Shown: positions 1 through 9,427 of the stretch, piece by piece
How the letters are laid out: every line of letters starts with the position of its first letter
How positions within the stretch are numbered: the stretch's first letter is position 1
Source of the DNA: Ignavibacteriales bacterium
GTDB lineage: Bacteria; Bacteroidota; Ignavibacteria; Ignavibacteriales; Ignavibacteriaceae
Assembly: GCA_016707115.1 (NCBI GenBank)
Contig: JADJIH010000024.1
Location: forward strand, 1-34,950
Reading direction: 5' to 3'
DNA: 34,950 bases
Position numbers and translations under genes: made by a program
The notes under the pieces: generated by a model
Told to the model about the DNA's origin: nothing
Databases searched by the model: none
Seen by the model: only the letters and a program-made list of their open reading frames with translations

Positions 1-38
1 AGGTGAAAGGCACTCGGGGTTAGTGTTATAAATTGGAT

Positions 39-539
39 TTAATTAGACTTTTCTGTTTTCTTTGCTGATGAATAATTCATTAAATCATATTGAATTTCTT
101 TACTTGGCATATCCATCTTTACAACTTCTACTTCTGTTAAAGAATGGAATTGCTGTTGCAAGTGTATCCCGAAAATCTGAAAAGACAACAACGTTTTATT
201 CCTGCCGCAATAATTAACTTTTGCACAGGTTGTGCAAGACATATTTGTAATGTATGCAGTCGATCCAACAATGTTAACACTATGTTTTGTTGCCTGAACC
301 CAAATTGCATTGTTTAATTTCAGCATAATTAGTCCTTTGGCTTTGATTATCTACTGTTAAACGGCCATCATCTTCACAATGGGGCTGGCCGGTAAACCAT
401 TATATCCGGTTGCAAGCACAAATCTATCTTTTACGAAGTACACAACCGCAATGCATGCGCGGACAAGTAGCACGTTCACAAGCAAGCATAGCAGAATTAC
501 CACATCCTCATCCCAACTGGGTCTTTTGATTTCTGCCAT
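39..539 (-). pseudogene. dCMP/cytidine deaminase family protein (ComEB-like), frame-disrupted
   Basis: Zinc-dependent deaminase of the dCMP deaminase/ComEB family, which converts dCMP to dUMP for thymidylate synthesis. The start reads MAEIKRPSWDE and a later segment reads DRFVLATGYNGLP, both family hallmarks. The middle is legible only by changing frame: ACERATCPRMHCGCVLRK, then HCEDDGR, then NYAEI-NAI-QATKH, then GSTAYITNMSCTTCAK with the paired zinc cysteines. The total span of about 166 codons is the usual family length. At least three small indels break the frame. The zinc-ligand motif HAE reads YAE (codon TAT at 325-327), and the usual PCxxC reads SCTTC. Either the gene is decaying or the consensus is poor; every neighbouring gene up to 8 kb has the same problem. 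The identity is inferred from motifs and is firm; functionality is doubtful. Confidence 0.8.
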
Positions 540-642
540 TAGACTTATCCCAAAATATATTTAGAAATTAATATGAAAATTTATTGTTGTGGGAGACAAA
601 TATAGATAGGCAATGGAAGAAATTAAAATAAATAAAACTATT

Positions 643-1791
643 TTACTTTATAAGACCATCTTTCCTTACTTCGGCTTTTTTGCTGCTCTTTGATGACGAT
701 GACTTTTGTAGAATTTATTACCACCCCAAAATGTACACTTAGCGAGGTCCTGATCTAAGTTATTTAGTAATTCTGCCTTACAGTCTTGTAAAGGTATAAA
801 ATCTTTTGTGGCATTTGATATCTCCAGTTTTTTAAGTTCGGTTTTAAATTCTATTCTTCAAGTTTCTTTTTCTGAAAGATAGCTAATCATTTTACCGCGA
901 TTAAAAATTATAGAATAAAGATTTTTGCCAAGCAATTTAACTTCTTCCCATTTTAGAATTATACATTAATAAATTAGAAAGATCCTTGCAAAAAAATCAT
1001 CTTTACTGCGCAATCGCCAACCGCATAGCAAATGTTTTTATCGATGTCCTGAAATATTCATCAGCAAGAACCCTGTCGCAGTCGTAAATAATGCCAGTCT
1101 TTTCCAGCCAGATCGACATTCGGTCTTGAGCCTGCAACAGATCATTAGGAAATCACAATCAATCACTTCATCGAACTAAGCTTTACACCTGTTGCGGCAT
1201 CAATACGAGAACACTTTTTATTTTTGCATCTAAAGTACGTCCGCCAAGGTACCAATTACTTCCACTTACTTTGGCTTTATATCAGCATCCAAAGGAGGAT
1301 GGCATTAAGCGTTTGTTTTGATAATTCTTATTTTTGCCAAACTCTTAATGACTCATCACACAACTCAACATAATATAACTTCTATACTTAGTCTGGCCAC
1401 TTTTCCGCCTCAAGCTTCGGTTTTCATTTTACGGATCTGTTCAGATCTGTTAATAGAATTACACCGTCTCTTTGAATGCCATCAATCGGAGGCTCAAGTA
1501 CGCGAGAGATCCTGTTGCAAGAACGATTTTTCATATTCAATTTTGCTTTCCACCAGTTAATTGAAGCACATTAAGGATTTCGGCTTGAGATATCATCGAA
1601 AAAATATTTAGCTTCTGTGCTAAAAAGTTTGATATTGAAGTAAGTATTTCCTCAACAATAGAGTTCTGCTTATCGGTTTTGATAATTGCAATGCCTGTCA
1701 CTATATGTGTGTCTTGCAGATAGAGTACAAACAAGTGCCGGCTCTCCATTCCTGCAATTACGATTTGATATTTATCCATCATCAACTCCAA
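643..1791 (-). pseudogene. Unrecognised protein gene, frame-disrupted
   Basis: I do not recognise this gene. Coding character is visible only in pieces on the minus strand. An 80-residue N-terminal segment contains MDKYQIVIAGMESRHLFVLY. Further pieces read EPPIDGIQRDGVILLTDLN, then SGSNWYLGGRTLDAKIKSVL, then LEKTGIIYDCDRVLADEYF, then LLGKNLYSIIFNRGKMISYL, and finally a basic tail with KSHRHQRAAKKAE before a TAA at 643-645. The pieces run in order in one direction without other genes between them, so one gene of about 380 codons broken by many indels is likely, although two adjacent genes are possible. It lies between the deaminase and corA remnants, all on the same strand. No function is assigned. 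Confidence 0.4.
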
Positions 1792-2020
1792 TAATCGTAA
1801 ACATAATTAACTAATGACACTGAAACCGGAATGAGTAATTGAAATGAAACGGAACCGAAGTTAAAGTAGAATAAAAACGCTGATAAATCCAAAACCGTTT
1901 TCCGGTTTCAAATATTTTTCATCACAGATATTTTTTTTAATCTGATAACAAAATAAACTTTTTAAATAACAATAAAGTAAAATATTTGTAACCATTAAAA
2001 TTGATGAGAAAGCATCCAAA

Positions 2021-3148
2021 TTAAAACCATTTTTCTTTTAAAGAAAACAGTCATTCCAAGCACCACAAAAGCGTAATAATCCAAAATCCCCACGGATACA
2101 TCCAATCGTAACCGAGTTCAGGAAAGTGGCGGAAGTTCATTCCATAAACTCCAGCAAGAAAAGTAGCGGAATAAACAAAGTTGAAATTACCGTTAAAACT
2201 TTCATTACTCCCATTAAGTTTATTGCTTGTGCTTGAGAGATAAGTGTCTAACATTCCAACAACCATTCGCGAAGATTCAATTGTATCAATAACCTGTATA
2301 GTGTGATCATATACATCCGCAGGTAAACCCTTGCCTTTCTCTTCGATAAACTCATTTTCATTCTTTGCATTGCAGAAATAACTTCCCGCAATGGCCATAT
2401 AGCACGACGCAGAAAATCATTTCTCTTATTAAAATGATTGTTTGAAGGTCGTTTTATTGGGTTCATTACAAGATTATCTTCAAGTCCTTCCACATCTTCG
2501 CCAATTTTCAGGTGTCATATTTATCGAATGTGAATATTCCAATATTAAAACAGGCAACAATAGAATCAATAAGTGCATAAGCAAGATAGTCCGTTCCATT
2601 TCTCAAAATCTTGTTAAGGATTTTCTAATTCTTTCTCTAACGGTATCAAATACATCCCCGCATCTTCGAGAAAAGTAATTACAAAGTTTTTTGTCAGGAT
2701 TAAACTTACCTGTTCGTTCTTTAAGGCCTATCTTTTCCTCTAAAAGAACATTCTTAAAACTATGTAAAGATAGTTTGGATATTCATCCAGTTTAGGTCTT
2801 TGATTTGTATTAAGAATATCTTCTAATGTTAATGGGTGAATATCAAAATGTTTTCCGATTTTTTTCCAGAATTTCAACATCGTGTACGCCATCTATATTT
2901 ATCCAGCTTGTGGTTTCAGTTTGTTTTATATGCAAGCAGCTCTTCAACATTTATAACTGTTTTTCAATAAAATGATCGGCCTTTATAATCAAACAATGTA
3001 ATAGTAATAGGCTGCTTTTCTTTTGTCGCCAACATAAATAACCCAACCAGGATCGAGTCCAATTTTTTGGCTTATTTTTATCAGTCGCGCTACTTTTCTT
3101 AATTGTTTTTTTGTTTGATGTTTTATTTTCTTGCCGGTATCGTCACAT
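2021..3148 (-). pseudogene. corA: CorA family magnesium/cobalt transporter, frame-disrupted
   Basis: Inner-membrane Mg2+/Co2+ channel of the CorA family. The N-terminus reads MDDTGKKIKHQTKKQLRKVA after removing one extra T in the ATGTGACG start region. It is followed by IGLDPGWVIYVGDK, WINIDGVHDVEILEKIGKHF, IHPLTLEDILNTNQRPKLDE, FLRRAIWPLREVISA and YDHTIQVIDTIES. The diagnostic GMNF signature is present in AGVYGMNFRHFPEL near the C-terminus, between the two expected membrane helices. A KWF-like end sits just before TAA at 2021-2023. The reconstructed length of about 375 residues fits the family. Several single-base indels interrupt the frame. The gene starts a few bases after the ferrochelatase stop, suggesting co-transcription with it. 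Identification is firm; the breaks may be sequence errors. Confidence 0.85.
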
Positions 3149-3156
3149 AATTACCC

Positions 3157-4158
3157 TCAAGTATTTTTCAAAACCATTTTCTTTAATGTTTCAATCCACA
3201 GAGGATGATCATTTAAGCTTTTCTACAAGCTGCACTTTTTCTCCGCCATTGTCTTTAAATATTTTTGATATTCAATTCCTATTTCAACTGTGGTTTCAAG
3301 ACAATCACTACAAATGCAGGATTAACACAAGAAGTTTCTTCGCCCTTTCTTTGCCCATCTTCAACTACTTTATCGGAAAAAGGTTTCAGCCAATCTTTAT
3401 CAAAGGATTGAAAACAAACTGTATATCTTTCTTTGGGTAGATTTAATTTTTCCGCAAGCATTCTTGTTGTTGCAAAACAAGTTGCTTTGTAACAGTACTT
3501 GTTGGCTTCGTTTATTTCATCTTCACATTTATGATCTTTGCATGGTTTACCATCTGAATAAACCCGATCTACTTGTCTTTCAGGTAATCCATAATAACTA
3601 AATAAAATATGATCGTAATCGCTTAGGTTATATTTTTTTGATTGTTCAATCACGCAATTCAAATAAATTTCATAATCATAAAACTGAGAAATGATTTTAA
3701 TTTCAGGAATCACCCACCATTTACTAATTAACTTCATTGCTTTTTCAATTGCTGATCCGGTACTAGCAGAAGCATACTGCGGAAACAATGGCAGAATAAT
3801 AATTTTTTCATATCCGCGTTTTTCCATTCTTGCACAAACTTCATCCAGACTTGGGTTTTGTAACGCATTGCAAGTTCAACATCAAAATCATCACCAAGTT
3901 CTTTTGCAATTTTCTTTAACTGATTTACCGTAAATCATAATTGGAGAACCCTTATCAGTCCACATTAACCTTTATAAATCTTTGCAGATTTTGGTGCACG
4001 AAAGGAACAATAATAAGAATTTATAAGAAAAAATCTTCCGATTGGGTTTATATCTATTACACGAGGATCGTTCAAAACTCAAATAAATATTTTTTACATC
4101 TTTTACAGACGGACTATCTGGAGTTCGAGATTTATGAGTAACACACTGGTTTTGCCAT
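3157..4158 (-). pseudogene. hemH: Ferrochelatase HemH, frame-disrupted
   Basis: Ferrochelatase inserts iron into porphyrin in the last step of haem synthesis. The start MAKPV continues after a one-base shift as LLINLGTPDSPSVKDVK, then DPRVIDINPIGRFFLIN, WTDKGSPIMIYGKSVKE, LPLFPQYASASTGSA, NKYCYKATCFATTR and DKDWLKPFSDKVVE, which is the family order over about 333 codons. The longest intact stretch covers 3279-3827. The frame breaks in the N-terminal third and again near 3280. The invariant catalytic and metal-binding histidine of SYHGLP reads tyrosine (SYYGLP, codon TAT at 3591-3593). If true, that alone should inactivate the enzyme. It lies immediately upstream of corA on the same strand. 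The cysteine-rich stretch KPCKDHKCEDEINEANKYC is as seen in many bacterial homologues. Confidence 0.87.
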
Positions 4159-4261
4159 TTAATATCACAAATTAGTTTATGGATTTATCACAAAAATAAG
4201 TTTAAGTTTGATTATAAATTGCAGTATTGTTCTACAAACCTTAAAACAAAATTTTAGCGCT

Positions 4262-4657
4262 ATGAAGACTTTATTGATTTTATTTCTATCAGTAATTGTA
4301 TTGTTTTCCTACACCAACTGTTGATGAAGATTGTCTTTGCAAGAGGAGTACAGGTTTTTTCTGGTAACAGTTGTGGATACTCTTGGTGTTCCGGTTGATT
4401 CTTAAATGTTACGATAAGAGATAAAGGACGGAGATGAATTAAACGTAGTACAAGATCCGCATCGCACCGGTGCTGGTAAATACACCGTTCTTAATGATTC
4501 ATTTACGCAAATGCTTTGTTCCTGCCAACACCAGAGAAAATTTACTTTTCAGCAACGGATGGAAATAAAATTGCTGCGGGAGAATATCTGTTTAACACAG
4601 ATAAATGCAGATGTCCTTATCAATAAAATTTCAGGACCGGATACTTTGGTGATTTAG
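4262..4657 (+). pseudogene. Small secreted/lipoprotein, unknown function, frame-disrupted
   Basis: The start MKTLLILFLSVIVLFSYTNC resembles a lipoprotein signal peptide, but the frame closes right after it. Shifted frames then give RSTGFFW-VTVVDTLGVPVD, NVTIRDKGR, ELNVVQDPHRTGAGKYTVLN, FSATDGNKIAAGEYLFNTDK and finally ISGPDTLVI before TAG at 4655-4657. The pattern VxDTLGxPVDS..V.I suggests a single immunoglobulin-like or carboxypeptidase-regulatory-like beta domain of about 110 residues on the cell surface. No family assignment is safe. It is followed after about 140 bases by the CotH-type gene on the same strand. Confidence 0.5.
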
Positions 4658-4797
4658 ATGATATAATCAGTTATTTTATAATTATTACTTTATTTAAAAC
4701 AAAAAAGGTAACTCTCCCAAGTAATTATTTAAGTAACCTGATTAAACTATTTGTTTTTCAACATTGTCTAACAACAAATTCAATAGTGAAACAACGG

Positions 4798-7095
4798 ATG
4801 AAAATGACGAAAATATCTGGTTATATTTATACTGCGGTGATAATCTTAGCTGCACTTACAAATACTCCTATGCTCAAACATTTATGACATAATACTATTC
4901 AAACAATTTCGATAACTTTTTCCAAAGCAACTAGGATTATATGTTGATACGGCCAGCCGGAAGTGATGGTTATATCATAGCCAGTCTGTAACCATAAATG
5001 GAACTCAGTATGATACTGTCGGGGTAAAGTATAAAGGAATAGCACTTATCGTCCTGAACAGATTAGAAACCTTTTCACATTGAACTTGGATACTTATTCG
5101 GATCAGGATTACCGGTTATATGAATATAAAACTAAGTAATGTTGCTAAAGATCCATCTTTTTACGAGAAGTATTGTCTATTCTATTTTGCGCCAATATAT
5201 GGACGCCCCTTATCTAATTATGCAAACGTGTATGTAAATGGAGCGTTGCTTGGACTTTATAAGTTAGTTCTGAATCTGTCGGTAAGAAATTTGTCAACAA
5301 TCATTTTATTCTAAAAACAATAGCTTTTTCAAATGTAATCCTCCAGATGGAGCCGGGCCAGGAACCACAGATTTACCAAATCTAGTTTATTTGGGACAAG
5401 ACAGCTCTAGTTATTATCAGGCGTATGAGATGCAATCAGATTTTGGCTGGAGCGATTTGATAAATTTGTCTAATACTCTTAATAATAATATTAGCGAAAT
5501 AGAAAACCTTTTAGATGTTGACAGAGCTTTATGGATGATAGCTTTTGATAATATTTTAGTTAATCTAGATAGTTATATCGGAGGATTTGCCCAAAACTAT
5601 TATTTATATAAAGACAATACCGGAAGATTTAACTGCGTACTTTTGGGATTTTAATGAATCATTCGGAAGATTTAGCCAAACAGGTACAATATTTTACAAA
5701 CACTACAGCAAAATGCAGATGACACATTTGCTTATGCCGGTGAATACCAATTGGCCATTAGTGCAAAACTACTTTCATTCCCACATACAAAAATGTATTT
5801 AGCTTATCTTCATACAATACTAGTTGAAAATTTTTCCAATAATCTTATTACACAACTGCAATCAATACAGCCAATAATTAATGCTGCTGTACAGGCAGAT
5901 CCAAACAAATTCTATACTTATACACAATATCAAAGTAACCTAACAACGGATGTTGGCTTAGGGATGGACTCTGCGCGAGATAACCAACTTGATGAATGGC
6001 AGAAACATATATCATCTGCATTAGCAGATTTTACTAATACAAACCCACAATTACTAATGTTGTTCCAAGCGTTTCAAATCCGAATTAAACACAACAATAT
6101 TCATTACTGCAAATGTTATCAATACAAATACAAACTCTGTTTATTTGGGATACAGAGATAATGTTGAAAACAAGTTCATAAAGATTCTTATGTACGATGA
6201 TGGCGCACACGGAGATGGTACTGCGGGAGACAATGTTTATGGCGCATCAATTAATGTTAGCAATACTTTTATTCAATACTACATTTATGCAGAAAATAAT
6301 AATGTTGGAATGTTTTCACCGGTTAGAGCCGAAACATGATTTTATACTTTAAATGCTACTATCACAACAATTACTCCTGGTGCTTTAGTTGTGAACGAAC
6401 TTATGGCCCAGAACTCAACAACAGTTACAGATCCAAATGGAGAATATGATGATTGGATAGAACTTTATAATAATACGTAAAATGTTCTAAGCTTAGATAA
6501 TCTTTATATGTCTGATACTTATTCAAACTTGATGAAATGGGAATTTCAGTTGAACCACAATTGCACCAAACAGCTATCTTATTGTTTGGGGCTGATGAAG
6601 ATTTAACTCAGTCTGGATTCCATACGATTTAAACTTTCAGCAGGCGGTGAAAATGTAATTTTATCATATGACAAATGGAATTAAGATAGAAGAAATATTT
6701 TTGGTGCTCAAACAACAGATATGGGATACGCAAGAATTCCAAATGGGACAGGTGCTTTTATTATTCAGCCTCCAACTTTTAATCTTGATAATGAAACACC
6801 ACTTGATGTTGATGATGAGTCTGTTTTGCCCAAAGAATTTACATTATATCAAAACAATCCAAATCCGTTTAACCCAACGACAACCATTTCTTTTCAATTG
6901 CCTATTACTTCTCAAGTAACTTTAAAAGTTTATGACATTTTGGGAAATGAAGTTGCAATATTGGTAAATGAAAATAAACCAGTGGGAAGTTATGAGGTGA
7001 TGTTTGATGCTTCAAGATTATCTTCAGGAATGTATTTCTATCGCTTAGATACCAAAAACTTTTCACAAGTTAGAAAAATGATTTTATTAAAATAA
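4798..7095 (+). pseudogene. Secreted CotH kinase family protein with lamin-tail and type IX sorting domains, frame-disrupted
   Basis: Large secreted protein of about 765 codons. A hydrophobic leader follows MKMTK. Next come blocks typical of CotH: SVTINGTQYDTVGVKYKGN, MNIKLSNVAKDPSFYEK, NYANVYVNGALLGLY, DVDRALWMIAFDNILVNLDS and AQNYYLYKDNTGRFN, followed by DFNESFGRFSQTGTI. These match the kinase-like core seen in spore-coat CotH and in many secreted bacterial relatives. A linking beta domain follows (MYDDGAHGDGTAGDNVYGAS), then a lamin-tail-like segment (VVNELMAQNS..DPNGEYDDWIELYNNT, about 6387-6478). The intact end at 6721-7095 carries the sorting domain (QNNPNPFNPTTTISFQLP, VYDILGNEVAIL, FDASRLSSGMYFYRL, KMILLK). 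At least six frame changes separate these blocks. Family and export route are clear; the substrate is unknown. Confidence 0.8.
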
Positions 7096-7103
7096 ACTTG
7101 TCC

Positions 7104-7145
7104 AAAAAACTTCGACGTAGCAATAAAGATACGTCGAAGGTTTTT
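7104..7145. terminator. Bidirectional intrinsic terminator
   Basis: A perfect 10-bp inverted repeat (CTTCGACGTA at 7110-7119 and TACGTCGAAG at 7130-7139) encloses a 10-base loop. It is flanked by AAAAAA on the left and TTTTT on the right, so it can terminate transcripts from both sides. It sits exactly between the converging CotH-type gene and the minus-strand gene at 7153-7596. Confidence 0.85.
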
Positions 7146-7152
7146 ATAAACA

Positions 7153-7596
7153 TCAATTTCTGCCAAAAAGCTCAGAAAGATTTAACGTTTGTGTTCTTGT
7201 TTTGCTTGCAAGCGTAACATAAGAAAGCGCAAGCTCTTCTTTTCCTGCGCCAAGAACGGTGCTGATCAATCCTAATGCTTCGCCAAGATTTTCTGCTAAA
7301 ATATTTTTTGTAACACGATTCCAGATTTCTTCTTCAAGAGCATTAAATGCTGTGTGACTTCATGCAAATCAAATCCTGCATCAAATCTTTCTTTAGCAAT
7401 CTGTGCGCATATTCTTTCATTGGAAGTAGTCTTTTTCCACAACACATTTTCTGTAAGTGTTAAAGATTTAACAATCTTTTTTGTTTTCACTTGGCGATGA
7501 TTTTGAATATGATTTAAGATGTGCGCAGTTTAATGATTGAAGTGCGTTTTCTAAAATTTCTCCGCTTTGAGTTCTGAGTAGTTCTTTTAAATCCAT
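7153..7596 (-). pseudogene. Small all-helical protein, frame-disrupted
   Basis: The reconstructed product is about 147 residues. It starts MDLKELLRTQSGEILENALQ, continues in another frame with AKERFDAGFDLHEV, then FNALEEEIWNRVTKNI, and ends LGAGKEELALSYVTLASKTR with LSELFGRN before TGA. No signal peptide or membrane helix is seen. The pattern of an N-terminal helix pair followed by ERF..GFDL.EV..AF..LEE.IW resembles the helical N-terminal sensor or partner domains of RsbR-type and histidine-kinase proteins. That is a loose resemblance rather than an assignment. At least two indels interrupt it. It converges on the CotH-type gene across a terminator. Confidence 0.5.
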
Positions 7597-7647
7597 TTTA
7601 TAAACCAATAATTAATTTGTTGTACAAAATTACTAAAGGTTTTCTAA

Positions 7648-8694
7648 TTATTTAGGAAATAGTTTTTTTACTTTTGGTTCATCTGAGGAAGAATCAAAAG
7701 AAATTAAATAGATTTCTCTATTATCAAACTCAATGTTTTTAATGTAATAAATATTTTTGTGGCTCAGCAGCGAAAAATAAATTATACCATCAGATAGCAA
7801 CTGTATTGTTTTAATTAATTGACTTTTTGTAATATAAATATAGCCGTCTCCCGTAGTGATAATATTCCCAAGTAGAATCATTTGGTGTATTCAACATAGT
7901 TTAAAGAAATTCTCATTGTTTTAAATATGTGTCAGATAAACCACTCGACATAAAATTAAAACCGTATTATTATCGCTATCATAAATCATAATTAATAAAA
8001 TCTTTATAGGATTATCATAAGTCGCACCAGAACACACAATACCCTTCCCATTCTTCCCATATATATTCTCCGTATAATCAGTTGGTTCGAAGCCAATTGT
8101 TGACAATTCTTTCTTCTCAATTATTGATTTATTTTCTATTGAAAAAGTCCTCATCTGACCTACGTCATTAGAATCATAATTATAAATATATATTTGATTA
8201 CTATCTGACGAGAAAAACGCAGTAAAAGAAGGATTGGTCAAACTAGTTTCATAACTTTCATTACTTAAGAAGTGATTATATTCAAAACTTATTGAATCTG
8301 CTGATATACTAAAGGCACTAATTTGCTTATAATCATCTGAAAAAAGAAAGAGCTTGTTCCATTTTTTAGAAAACAGCATTTGATTTATTTGTGATCCCCA
8401 GTATCCTAAATCATAATAAACCGCTGGGTTGGAACAATTATATAGCTTGAATCCATCTCTAAGCAAACTGATAACTAAAAATGATTGTGTTTGGTTCCAG
8501 ACACAACTTGCAGATTTCCCTAAAACTTGATCAGGAAAAAAATCTTCAGTGCAATTGGTTTTCAAATTATAACGAACTATTTTTTCTAAGGTACCCCAAC
8601 TTGGGTGTTCTTCTTTGACTGCATAATAAATATATGGTTGTGCATTTACTATACTCGATAAAGCAATTATTAGAACTACTACTAATTTTTTCAT
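7648..8694 (-). pseudogene. Secreted propeller-like hypothetical protein, frame-disrupted near its C-terminus
   Basis: The N-terminal 257 residues are intact (7921-8694). They begin with a clear signal peptide (MKKLVVVLIIALSSIVNA, cleavage before QPYIYY). Repeats of the style VRYNLKT, FLVISLLRDGFKLYN, NKLFLFSDDYKQISAFSI and IYIYNYDSND suggest a WD40-like or PD40-like propeller. At about 7880-7960 the frame changes at least twice within 100 bases. A further 77 residues follow (ILLGNIITTGDGYIYITKSQ to PKVKKLFPK) with the same beta-rich character, so the two parts are best read as one gene of about 348 codons. It lies 19 bases downstream of the GNAT gene and may be the last member of that operon. 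I do not recognise a named family. Confidence 0.6.
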
Positions 8695-8713
8695 AAATAT
8701 TCTCTCCCTGTTT

Positions 8714-9427
8714 TTATTTTAATTTTACCCAACTTACTCTTCTATCTTTTAAAAATCCCAAGTGTTCTACGAGTTTAGTTGCTTTAATGTTCTTTTCCTC
8801 AATCTGTGCAAAAGACATTTTATCAAGTTTTCTGTTTTGATGAATAAGGGAAATAAGTATTTCTTTCCCATAACCCTTTTTTCTGTATTCATCCAGTACA
8901 TGGAGTGAGCCAAGCGCGCCGTCATCGTGTGTTAGGCCCCACGCAACAAGTTTATCTTTTTTCATTATCGCAGCACTTATAGATTTTGTTATTCTGTCTT
9001 CAACATATGCAGGAGTTAAAAACTGTTTATAGTTTGATTGTGAAATTATAAACCCGATATGATCTGTTGTTAATGGAATAACTTCTAATTTGTTTTCTGG
9101 AACTTCAACCTCTTCAGGTAGATAATAACGCATTGTGCTTAATATCCATTCGGCTTTTCTTTTTTCTGTGATAATTGGAATCATCCAATCTTCTACAGAA
9201 GCAAAGTAGATGTTGCTGCCAGATTTTTCTAACAATGCTCTTAAATCAGATTCATTATTGCAAACAACATAAGTCCATTCAACATCGCTTGTGCCTTTTA
9301 TAAGATATGAATTGTTTATCTCAATAACTTCCGTTATTGGATTATTCTCAATAAATCCAATTGTGCTGATGTTGGTTATCTCATCTTTTTTAAGATGTAA
9401 AATTAAATTATTTAGCTTGTCTTTCAT
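8714..9427 (-). CDS. GNAT family N-acetyltransferase
   Basis: Cytoplasmic acetyltransferase of 237 residues. The C-terminal half has the GNAT core: a beta strand GALGSLHVLDEY followed by the acetyl-CoA pyrophosphate-binding loop RKKGYGKE (residues about 182-189), then a later strand-helix with KATKLVEHLGFLKDRRVSWV. The N-terminal 110 residues form an extra domain with no obvious motif, as in the two-domain FR47-like GNAT proteins. Its start codon overlaps the stop of the MFS gene by four bases (ATGA), which implies translational coupling. The substrate cannot be predicted; with a transporter and a YfiT-type protein upstream, detoxification of a small molecule is a reasonable inference. Confidence 0.85.
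   Translation of the reverse strand: MKDKLNNLILHLKKDEITNISTIGFIENNPITEVIEINNSYLIKGTSDVEWTYVVCNNESDLRALLEKSGSNIYFASVEDWMIPIITEKRKAEWILSTMRYYLPEEVEVPENKLEVIPLTTDHIGFIISQSNYKQFLTPAYVEDRITKSISAAIMKKDKLVAWGLTHDDGALGSLHVLDEYRKKGYGKEILISLIHQNRKLDKMSFAQIEEKNIKATKLVEHLGFLKDRRVSWVKLK

Noticed and set aside
1318..1560. Plus-strand 80-codon frame
   Set aside because: It lies opposite minus-strand fragments that read as ordered coding pieces; its sequence has no recognisable motif.
1892..1908. AAACCG/CGGTTT hairpin downstream of corA
   Set aside because: The stem is only six pairs with no clear T run on the minus strand; too weak to call a terminator.
2442..4141. Several plus-strand open frames of 60-110 codons
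   Set aside because: They are antisense to corA and hemH, whose motifs are clear on the minus strand; none has a family motif or ribosome binding site.
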